Assembly (NCBI GenBank): GCA_963532875.1
Contig: CAUSLO010000012.1
Coordinates: forward strand, 1-29,122
From: CAUTUX01 sp963532875
Lineage (GTDB): Bacteria; Bacillota; Clostridia; Christensenellales; CAG-917
Length of the DNA stretch: 29,122 bases
Reading direction: 5' to 3'
The notes beneath the pieces were generated by a model. It was not told the DNA's origin, ran no database searches, and worked only from the letters and a program-made list of their open reading frames with translations. Position numbers and translations under genes: made by a program. Of this stretch, positions 14,882 to 21,649 are shown in pieces; the stretch's first letter is position 1; each line of letters begins with the position of its first letter.

Positions 14882-16886
14882 TGAAAATAACGAGAAACTA
14901 ACGCCAGAAGCCTATTACAATATGGCTGTAGAGTTAATAAAATCTAGGACTAAAGCAAACGCATTACTTTATAAATACATTACACTAGCAGAACAAGATG
15001 AGACATTATTTTTAGCATGCCAAATTATGCGTGCATTTTTATATAAAATACAAGGCATGTATCCAGAGTCTGAAGAAGTAGTAAACTATTTGCAATTGGC
15101 ATTTATAGATAGGAATTACATTCTAAGAAAACAACAGAGAATAGGGATTGAAAGATTGGGGTATTTGCCAAAACCAATTCTAGATAAATGTACCAAAGGC
15201 AAAATTGTTAATTATGAATCATTAATTTTAAGTTTAGGTGGGCATATATTCAGAGATAAAATGACAGACCCAAATAGTGAAGAGTTTATTGCTCAAGAGA
15301 TAAAACACTTTTTTAGTAGAAAAGAAATCATGGATATGTATGAGGCAGAAGAAAAGTTGATGGAACAAATGAATCCAGAGGAAATGTTGTTTAATCAAGA
15401 AATTCTACAAAGTGCCACAGACAAGTTAGAGGACGGAGATTTTAAGGAATGCTTAGAATTATGTTCAAAAGTAATCTTAAATCCTCTTGATCCTAAACCT
15501 AAGTTGCAACGAGATGAATTAATGATAGAGGCTATGTACTTGCAAGGTAGACCTGAAGACGTAGTAAACTTTGTAAATTCAAGTATTGATTTAAAGGATA
15601 ACCCACGTTTTTTAGGAAAGGACGAGTACATGAGGAGTTTATTTTTAACTGCGAAAACTAGTGCAAACTATAAAGAAATAACAGAAAAGTTATCTGTACA
15701 TGCCAATTTCCAAGAATTGATTGATTTGTATATTGAACACGATAAAGTTAAATATTTAGTTCCACATGTGGAAAGGATGATAAATAGTCCTCATTTTAAA
15801 CCGCTAAATGCAGTAATGTTATTTAAAGGGTTATTAGATAAATCAGAAAGAGAGAAAGCCGAACTTGTACTTAAAGCATGTCTATATAAATTCCCAAGAG
15901 ATTTCGTTACTCATTCAATGGTCAGTGCGTTTTTTGATTCATTGACTGATAAAGATTGGCATGAGGCTTTTGTAGATGATGACGATTTTGATAGTGAAAT
16001 ATCACAAGAATTTTTAGTGGAATATTTGCATTTTACAGCAAAATTGCTAAGTAATGCGATGCATCACTTAAATCTAAACGAAGGCGAAGTTACCAAATAT
16101 GAAAACAATGTACTTACATTTTATATAGATGGCAAAAAAGAAGTAATTGAATTTAATCAAGCGATTGCTGCTATAAAGGAAGCGTATAAGCAACAAATTA
16201 TGAAGGCAGAAGCATATAAAATTGCAACGCTAATGTTGGCACATTTTGGGGATATTCCTGATGTAGATTTAGCAATAACAACATTTATGTTAAACAGTCT
16301 TGACGTCCCAACTGAAACAAAGAGAGCATTTTTAGCATTTGAATTCTCTAGGTACAGATATCAAAAGGATTATATTTTTTCATTTGATAGAATATATATT
16401 CATGTACAAAGAAGAATGGATACACCTAAAAAGATATTGGGTACACAATATGAGTTTGCGTATTATTTAGCAATTATAAGTTTACTTGAAGTATATGAAA
16501 TTAATTCAACGGAATATGAATCAATTGTATATGACCTCAGCGAAGAGATAAATGAACGCTTTAGAGCAAAGGATAAGGTACTTTCATTCTACGATTTAAA
16601 ATTGCTCGCAAACGCTTTTCTTGCGGTGGCATGCGATGACGATGATGATGATTTTATGCAAGAGTTTAAATATGATAAAAAAATTAGAAGTATGGTAAAA
16701 GAATATTTTCTAAAGTCAGGAAGTTTCGGCGAGGAAGAAGAGCATGAGGTATCTTCACATGAAGCAATAAAAGATTATATTCTAACTAAAATACCTGAAT
16801 TTGATCGTGTGTATGAAGAGAGAAATAAAGTAGAGAATTTTATACCAAAGTTGGCATCAATACGTTTTAATTCAACAAAAAAATAG
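14874..16886 (+). CDS. Large acidic helical protein of unknown function (TPR-like)
   Basis: 670 aa, soluble, no signal peptide or membrane segment. Not recognised. It is dominated by paired helices with the spacing of tetratricopeptide-like repeats (for example AYYNMAVELIKS, LFLACQIMRAFLYKIQGMYPESEEVV, DKLEDGDFKECLELCSKVILNPLDP, REKAELVLKACLYKFP), suggesting a scaffold or adaptor. Two acidic patches stand out: VDDDDFDSE (about 365-373) and DDDDDDF (about 588-594), the latter flanked by basic residues. It overlaps the membrane-protein gene by 8 nt and ends 1 bp from the convergent rlmB. A cytoplasmic partner of the membrane protein is the simplest idea; no enzymatic motif is visible. Confidence 0.7.
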   Translation: MANENNEKLTPEAYYNMAVELIKSRTKANALLYKYITLAEQDETLFLACQIMRAFLYKIQGMYPESEEVVNYLQLAFIDRNYILRKQQRIGIERLGYLPKPILDKCTKGKIVNYESLILSLGGHIFRDKMTDPNSEEFIAQEIKHFFSRKEIMDMYEAEEKLMEQMNPEEMLFNQEILQSATDKLEDGDFKECLELCSKVILNPLDPKPKLQRDELMIEAMYLQGRPEDVVNFVNSSIDLKDNPRFLGKDEYMRSLFLTAKTSANYKEITEKLSVHANFQELIDLYIEHDKVKYLVPHVERMINSPHFKPLNAVMLFKGLLDKSEREKAELVLKACLYKFPRDFVTHSMVSAFFDSLTDKDWHEAFVDDDDFDSEISQEFLVEYLHFTAKLLSNAMHHLNLNEGEVTKYENNVLTFYIDGKKEVIEFNQAIAAIKEAYKQQIMKAEAYKIATLMLAHFGDIPDVDLAITTFMLNSLDVPTETKRAFLAFEFSRYRYQKDYIFSFDRIYIHVQRRMDTPKKILGTQYEFAYYLAIISLLEVYEINSTEYESIVYDLSEEINERFRAKDKVLSFYDLKLLANAFLAVACDDDDDDFMQEFKYDKKIRSMVKEYFLKSGSFGEEEEHEVSSHEAIKDYILTKIPEFDRVYEERNKVENFIPKLASIRFNSTKK

Positions 16887-16887
16887 A

Positions 16888-17607
16888 TTAGTTTCTTTGC
16901 CTAGCAATCTCATACAATATGACGCCTGTAGCAACTGAAGCATTGAGGGAATTGATTTTTCCAAATTGAGGAATCGAAATAGTTTCATCACAGAGTTCTT
17001 TAGTTAAGGGACGAATGCCTTTCCCTTCGCTTCCAATTACAATTGCCATATTTGTTTTAAAATCAAAATCTTTAGGTTGACGACCATCAAAATCAGTAGC
17101 GAATACGAATACGTTGTTATCTTTTAAAGTTCGTATTGCATCATTTATATTTGTTACTTTTGCAATCAACATATGTTGTGAAGCACCAGCTGAAACTTTA
17201 ATGACGGTATTCGTTACAGTTGCACAACGGTGTTTTGATATCACAATGCCATGGCAACCAAAGCATTCAGCACTTCTAATTATTGCTCCTAAGTTATGTT
17301 CATCTGTTATCTCATCAATTATTATTATATTTACAAATTCATTCCTAACTTTAGCAAGATCTAGTATGTCTTGAAGAGAGGAATATGTGAAGTCAGAAGT
17401 AACTGCTATAACCCCTTGGTGCGGTTTATTCTCAGAAATGCGGTCTAAAACCTTCTTATCTACGTAACTAATAAAGATGTTTTTTTCTTTCGCTAAGTTT
17501 TTTATAGCGAACAAACGTTCGTTTTCAATTTTTGAAACATATAATTTTTCAATGTTAGTGTCAGACTTTAAAGTTTCAATTACAGAATTTTTTCCGTATA
17601 CAATCAT
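16888..17607 (-). CDS. rlmB: 23S rRNA (guanosine2251-2'-O)-methyltransferase RlmB-like (TrmH/SpoU family)
   Basis: 239 aa. SPOUT-class 2'-O-methyltransferase. Seen: N-terminal substrate-binding domain (MIVYGKNSVIETL...KPHQGVIAV), motif 1 IIIDEITDEHNLGAIIRSAECFG with the conserved N and R, motif 2 AIVIGSEGKGI, and motif 3 ISIPQFGKINSLNASVATGVILYE. These match RlmB, which modifies the peptidyl-transferase-region P loop of 23S rRNA. It starts 1 nt after the mrnC stop with TGAGGA as ribosome-binding site. The mrnC-rlmB order is common in Bacillota, often after cysS, which is absent here. Some orthologues are named TrmH; substrate specificity is inferred. Confidence 0.9.
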   Translation of the reverse strand: MIVYGKNSVIETLKSDTNIEKLYVSKIENERLFAIKNLAKEKNIFISYVDKKVLDRISENKPHQGVIAVTSDFTYSSLQDILDLAKVRNEFVNIIIIDEITDEHNLGAIIRSAECFGCHGIVISKHRCATVTNTVIKVSAGASQHMLIAKVTNINDAIRTLKDNNVFVFATDFDGRQPKDFDFKTNMAIVIGSEGKGIRPLTKELCDETISIPQFGKINSLNASVATGVILYEIARQRN

Positions 17608-17608
17608 A

Positions 17609-18019
17609 TTAATCCTCAGTAGTAGCCAAAATAAATTTAATTAATTTTTCATAGTTGTTGGTTATAAAATAAAAACCCAAGAGGGCTTCAAAACCAGTTG
17701 CATATCTATATTCATCAATAGTTGCATGCTTTGCAGAAGTTAGAATTTTTAAATTTCGTGCCTTCTTAAATAGAGACAATTCATCCTCATCTAAAGTATC
17801 AATTAGTTTGTTCATAACTTTTGCTTGAGTTGTTGCCTTTACACATTGAGCAACTCGGTTATGAATTTTGCCAGTTTTATCCGTAGAGTTTAATCCACCA
17901 TCAGTTCTCAAATATAACGATTGTACCGCATCTCCAATGAGTGCAAGAGACGAAGGATTGATATTTAATGCTTCCTCTTTACTTAACGGATTTGATATTG
18001 AAAACTCGGGCTTAAACAT
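17609..18019 (-). CDS. mrnC: Mini-ribonuclease III
   Basis: 136 aa. Dimeric RNase III-fold nuclease without a double-stranded-RNA-binding domain; matures 23S rRNA ends in B. subtilis. The signature SLALIGDAV (catalytic D30) and the second acidic region DEYRYATGFEALLGF with glutamate are both present, as is IHNRVAQCVKATTQAKV. The length is normal. The ATG is six nt after an extended -10 and has no Shine-Dalgarno. Couples to rlmB, 1 nt away. Confidence 0.92.
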   Translation of the reverse strand: MFKPEFSISNPLSKEEALNINPSSLALIGDAVQSLYLRTDGGLNSTDKTGKIHNRVAQCVKATTQAKVMNKLIDTLDEDELSLFKKARNLKILTSAKHATIDEYRYATGFEALLGFYFITNNYEKLIKFILATTED

Positions 18020-18025
18020 AAAAGA

Positions 18026-18054
18026 AGATTAACACAAAGCAACACCCGAATCAA
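18026..18054 (-). promoter_or_regulatory. mrnC-rlmB promoter (extended -10, leaderless)
   Basis: On the minus strand: TTGATT, 17-bp spacer, TGT-TAATCT, six bases TCTTTT, then the ATG at 18019. The predicted +1 is the start codon. The -35 box lies right beside the U-tract of the tRNA terminator upstream. Confidence 0.65.
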
Positions 18055-18055
18055 T

Positions 18056-18081
18056 AAAGAAAAAGGCGAAACATGTTCGCC
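18056..18081 (-). terminator. Rho-independent terminator of tRNA-Leu
   Basis: On the minus strand: GGCGAA, loop CATGT, TTCGCC, then TTTTTCTTT. A 6-bp stem with four G:C pairs and a T-run, beginning 5 nt after the encoded CCA end of the tRNA. Confidence 0.75.
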
Positions 18082-18085
18082 ACCT

Positions 18086-18169
18086 TGGTGCTCGAAGTCG
18101 GACTTGAACCGACAAGGTTTCCCGTACGATTTTGAGTCGTATGCGTTTGCCAATTTCGCCATTCGAGCA
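18086..18169 (-). tRNA. tRNA-Leu(CAA)
   Basis: 84 nt including an encoded CCA. The acceptor stem TGCTCGA/TCGAGCA pairs perfectly; the anticodon stem TACGA/TCGTA encloses loop CTCAAAA with anticodon CAA, which reads UUG; the T arm is GTCGG-TTCAAGT-CCGAC. A long variable arm (around GGGAAACCT) is as expected for a class II leucine tRNA. It stands alone with its own promoter and terminator. Confidence 0.95.
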
Positions 18170-18177
18170 ATGGAAAC

Positions 18178-18206
18178 AATTTAGCACATTTGTCTTTGAA
18201 TTTCAA
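18178..18206 (-). promoter_or_regulatory. tRNA-Leu promoter
   Basis: On the minus strand: TTGAAA, 17-bp spacer, TGC-TAAATT. Predicted transcription start near 18171, about 2 nt before the mature tRNA 5' end. Confidence 0.7.
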
Positions 18207-18234
18207 CAAATTAAAATCTGCTTTGGAGAACTCA

Positions 18235-18308
18235 TATAATTTTAAAGTTATTAATTCACTGCGTTAGTGTGCTAAAGTGAAGCGGACGGCGTTGCACATA
18301 GGGGCAAC
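18235..18308 (+). ncRNA. Candidate short structured RNA or binding site ahead of ecfA1
   Basis: After a TATAAT (18235-18240) lies an orderly hairpin: TTCACT, bulge GCG, TTAG, tetraloop TGTG, CTAA, AGTGAA (18255-18281). A second stem GTTGC/GCAAC follows (18291-18295 and 18304-18308). The segment is GC-richer than the surrounding gap. I recognise no known riboswitch or RNA, and no -35 box or U-run terminator is present, so this is tentative. Confidence 0.25.
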
Positions 18309-18348
18309 ACTAATCAAGGGTTATCAGTAATCTACAACTAGTAATATG

Positions 18349-18357
18349 TGGTATAAT
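18349..18357 (+). promoter_or_regulatory. Extended -10 promoter of the ecfA1 operon (leaderless)
   Basis: TGG-TATAAT with the hexamer at 18352-18357, followed by six bases and ATG at 18364. No -35 at proper spacing and no Shine-Dalgarno. It is the only promoter I see for the eleven genes downstream. Confidence 0.6.
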
Positions 18358-18363
18358 TTGCCT

Positions 18364-19200
18364 ATGCAAATTGCTTTAAACAACGTAAGTTACACATATT
18401 CGTTAGCGGGGCATAGGACAGTTGTAGCCTTAAATGGGGTTACTTTTTCAATTGAGAAAGGTGAACACATTGCACTAATAGGTTCAAACGGATCTGGCAA
18501 ATCTACGCTTGCAAAACTTCTTAATGGTCTATATTACCCAGTAGAAGGGAATATAACTGTAGATCAAATTAATACTAAAGAGAAAAACAAGGGATATGAA
18601 ATACGAAGAAAAGTAGGAGTAATATTTCAAAATCCAGAGAATCAAATTGTAGCAACAATAGTTGAAGATGATGTTGCTTTTGGACCTGAGAACTTGGGCA
18701 TGAACAGAGAAGAGATGAATAAGTGTGTTGATTGGGCACTAAACAAAGTTAATATGCAAGAGAATAGACATCGTATGGTTACAAAACTATCAGGAGGGCA
18801 AAAGCAAAGAGTAGCCATAGCAGGCGTACTTGCAATGAAACCAGATGTAATAGTTTTTGACGAATCAACCGCAATGTTAGACCCTAAAGGAAAACAAGAC
18901 ATTCTGGATGTAATGCGTGATTTAAAGAATGAGGGTATAACGATTATTCATATTACTCACAGCATGGAAGAAGTCGTTGATGCGGATAAAGTAGTTGTCT
19001 TAAATAACGGATGCATTAGATTTATCGGCACACCAGCAGACTTATTTGCATCAGAGAACATAAACAACTTAGGGATAGTGTTGCCAGATATTATTCAGTT
19101 AGCAAACAACCTAAAGAATAATACCGTTATTCCAAAAGAAGAAGTTATTTTAAACGAAGATGATTTAGTGGAGAGTTTATGCAAACGGCTGTTAAAATAA
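18364..19200 (+). CDS. ecfA1: ECF transporter ATPase EcfA1
   Basis: 278 aa. One of the two ATPases of an energy-coupling-factor transporter, which powers vitamin or metal uptake through interchangeable S-components. Seen: Walker A GSNGSGKST, Q-loop FQNPENQIV, signature LSGGQKQRV, Walker B VIVFDESTAMLDP and switch HITHSMEE. DEST in Walker B is typical of the EcfA1 subunit. The start is ATG 18364 (MQIALNNVSYTY); an in-frame ATG at 18346 overlaps the promoter and is rejected. No S-component is encoded in the window, so this looks like a group II shared module. It overlaps ecfA2 by 22 nt. Confidence 0.94.
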   Translation: MQIALNNVSYTYSLAGHRTVVALNGVTFSIEKGEHIALIGSNGSGKSTLAKLLNGLYYPVEGNITVDQINTKEKNKGYEIRRKVGVIFQNPENQIVATIVEDDVAFGPENLGMNREEMNKCVDWALNKVNMQENRHRMVTKLSGGQKQRVAIAGVLAMKPDVIVFDESTAMLDPKGKQDILDVMRDLKNEGITIIHITHSMEEVVDADKVVVLNNGCIRFIGTPADLFASENINNLGIVLPDIIQLANNLKNNTVIPKEEVILNEDDLVESLCKRLLK

Positions 19201-20039
19201 CAAATCTTTCATTCACATATTCTAAACGAACTCCATATGAGAAGTTAGCATTAAAGAACATTAACCTTGAAGTACCAGAGGGTGAAATCGTAGGCATTAT
19301 AGGCGAAACAGGTTCAGGGAAAAGCACATTAACACAGCACCTAAATGGATTGATAAAGGTTCAAGATAAAAAGAAATCTAAAGTTGAAATATATGGGAAG
19401 GATGTAAGAGTAAAAAAGAACCTACTAGAAGTAAGAAAGACAGTAGGGATGTGTTTTCAATATCCAGAGCATCAACTATTTGAAGATACAGTTGAAAAAG
19501 ATATTTTGTATGGTCCAAAAAATATGGGATATAACAAGTCTGATTTCCCAATACTTTTAAACAAAGCAATGGGACTTGTGAATTTAGATGAAAGTTTCAA
19601 GAACAGAAATCCATTTCAAATTTCAGGTGGGGAGAAAAGAAGAGTTGCACTGGCAGGGATAATAGTAACCAATCCTAAGATACTTGTATTGGATGAACCA
19701 ATGGCAGGACTTGATCCAGAAGGGAAAATTGAAATTAAAAAATTGATTAAACATCTACATACAGAAGTGTCCCCAACAATATTTTTTGTATCACATGACA
19801 TGGATGATATTGCTGAAATAGTGGATAGGGTTGTTGTAATGAGCAATGGCGAGATAGTCCTAGATTCACCAGTACGAGAAGCATTTAATGACGAAAAAAC
19901 CATCAAGGGGTTACATCTTGACATTCCAACGGCGCGTAGAATAGCAAATAAACTGATTTCGCGAGGTATCGAAATACGAAATGACATCTTAACTATGAAA
20001 GAATTAGAAGAAGAGATTATGAGGGTAAGCGGTGTTTAG
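19179..20039 (+). CDS. ecfA2: ECF transporter ATPase EcfA2
   Basis: 286 aa. Partner ATPase of EcfA1. Seen: Walker A GETGSGKST, Q-loop FQYPEHQLF, signature ISGGEKRRVA, Walker B ILVLDEPMAGLDP, switch VSHDMDD. Family members form an EcfA1/EcfA2 heterodimer bound to EcfT. GGAGAG precedes the ATG, which lies inside ecfA1; the gene overlaps ecfT by 8 nt. Confidence 0.94.
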   Translation: MQTAVKITNLSFTYSKRTPYEKLALKNINLEVPEGEIVGIIGETGSGKSTLTQHLNGLIKVQDKKKSKVEIYGKDVRVKKNLLEVRKTVGMCFQYPEHQLFEDTVEKDILYGPKNMGYNKSDFPILLNKAMGLVNLDESFKNRNPFQISGGEKRRVALAGIIVTNPKILVLDEPMAGLDPEGKIEIKKLIKHLHTEVSPTIFFVSHDMDDIAEIVDRVVVMSNGEIVLDSPVREAFNDEKTIKGLHLDIPTARRIANKLISRGIEIRNDILTMKELEEEIMRVSGV

Positions 20040-20907
20040 AGATATTTCTTTTGGGCAATATTATCCAACAAATTCAATAATTCATAAGTTAGATGCTAGG
20101 GCAAAAATAGTCATGAACTTGTTGCTTGTAATTGGCGTCTTTATGATTAATTCATATTTTGGCTTTATGGTTGCAACAGCTTTGATTTTATTAATTATAT
20201 TAATGGCAAAGTTGCCAATAATATCGGTCTTAAAATCCTTGCGAGGAATTTTATTCATCATTCTCTTTACATCAATCTTAAATATCTTTTTCTACGCACC
20301 AAAGGACAATCCACAAATCTTGGCACAATTAAAAGGTGCAACAATAACCGTACAAGGTATAGATCAAGCATTGAAGATTTTTTTAAGACTGGTCCTAGCA
20401 ATTGGCGGAGCATCTATATTCTCATTAACAACAACTCCAGTAGAAGTTGCAAATGGAATTGAAGGACTACTAAAACCATTAAAAATAATTAAAGTTCCTG
20501 TTAGAGATTTAGCAATGATAATTAGTATCGCTTTGCGTTTTGTACCGACTATATTTGAAGAAGTAAACATGATTATGAGTGCTCAAAAATCAAGAGGTGC
20601 GAGTATTGATACTGGGAATGTTTTTAAAAGGATAAAAGCCTTGCCACCAATACTAATTCCGTTATTTGTAAATTCATTTAAACGTGCTGATGAATTAGCA
20701 TATGCAATGGAATCAAGGTGTTATGGAGCAAGCAAGAAGACGGTCAAGTTGCATAACAACAAATTAAAAGTTCTAGACTATTTTGCCGTTCTACTAATCA
20801 TTGGATTTGTAGTTTTTGTATGTCTTGACAGATGGGGTAACTATTGGGATATGGACAAGATGATTGGCATAAAAGGCATATTTAAAAAATATGTTTTCAA
20901 GGGGTAA
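20032..20907 (+). CDS. ecfT: ECF transporter transmembrane subunit EcfT
   Basis: 291 aa. Membrane scaffold that links the ATPase pair to S-components. Hydrophobic helices are at about 25-65, 75-95, 115-140 and near the C-terminus (240-265). The two coupling motifs are visible: AQKSRGAS and AMESRCYGAS, whose S-R-G and S-R-C-Y-G cores contact the ATPases. Starts with GTG (FRDISFGQYYP, the typical family N-terminus), with GAGGGT 5 nt upstream. The gene ends 2 nt before truA. Confidence 0.93.
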   Translation: MFRDISFGQYYPTNSIIHKLDARAKIVMNLLLVIGVFMINSYFGFMVATALILLIILMAKLPIISVLKSLRGILFIILFTSILNIFFYAPKDNPQILAQLKGATITVQGIDQALKIFLRLVLAIGGASIFSLTTTPVEVANGIEGLLKPLKIIKVPVRDLAMIISIALRFVPTIFEEVNMIMSAQKSRGASIDTGNVFKRIKALPPILIPLFVNSFKRADELAYAMESRCYGASKKTVKLHNNKLKVLDYFAVLLIIGFVVFVCLDRWGNYWDMDKMIGIKGIFKKYVFKG

Positions 20908-20909
20908 CA

Positions 20910-21638
20910 ATGAGATACAAGGCGACGATAGCATATAACGGAACAAACTTTGCAGGTTGGCAAATTCAAAAGAATGCCACAACCATTCAGGAGGCTATCC
21001 AGAAATCCATGACAGAGTTGTTTAAACAAGATGTCTCTATCATAGCAAGTGGAAGAACAGACGCAGGAGTTCATGCATTAGGGCAAGTTATACACTTTGA
21101 CTTAGATACAAAAATACAACCAGAAAAAATCCCATACATCCTTAATGCAAATATTGATAAAGACATTCAAATGCTAGACTGCTGTGAGGTGAAGGAAGAC
21201 TTTCATGCACGATATTCAGCAAAAGAAAAAACATACGAATATAAGATGTATGTGAGTAGAGTACCAATACCAATTTTTGACACATATGCCTGGCGACTAG
21301 TTGAATATCCGAATGTGGGAAAGATAAGAGAAGGGATGAAATATCTTGAGGGAGAACATGACTTTAGATGTTTTATGGCGTCGGGCAGTTCGGTAGAAAA
21401 TACAGTAAGAAGAATTTTTTCATGTGAACTTATTCAAGATAGGGAGTTAAAATTTATTATCAAAGGAAACGGTTTCTTATATAATATGGTAAGGACAATA
21501 GTTGGTACACTTGTTGATATAGGATATGGCAAGCACGAACCAGCATATATAAAACAAATAATAGAAAAAAAAGATAGAACATTGGCTGGCAAAACAGCCC
21601 CAGCCAAAGGTTTATGTTTGATTGAAGTACAATATTGA
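20910..21638 (+). CDS. truA: tRNA pseudouridine(38-40) synthase TruA
   Basis: 242 aa, normal size. Converts uridines 38-40 in the anticodon arm of many tRNAs to pseudouridine. The catalytic aspartate is D51 in SGRTDAGVHALGQVIHF. Other family marks are YNGTNFAGWQIQ, YSAKEKTYEYKMY, EGEHDFRCF and GNGFLYNMVRTIVGTL. Its place directly after ecfT is the common Bacillota order. Confidence 0.96.
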   Translation: MRYKATIAYNGTNFAGWQIQKNATTIQEAIQKSMTELFKQDVSIIASGRTDAGVHALGQVIHFDLDTKIQPEKIPYILNANIDKDIQMLDCCEVKEDFHARYSAKEKTYEYKMYVSRVPIPIFDTYAWRLVEYPNVGKIREGMKYLEGEHDFRCFMASGSSVENTVRRIFSCELIQDRELKFIIKGNGFLYNMVRTIVGTLVDIGYGKHEPAYIKQIIEKKDRTLAGKTAPAKGLCLIEVQY

Positions 21639-21649
21639 GAGAGTGAGAT

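Noticed and set aside
18346..18363. Upstream ATG for ecfA1
   Set aside because: It lies within the extended -10 promoter and adds MWYNLP, which is not part of the ABC domain.
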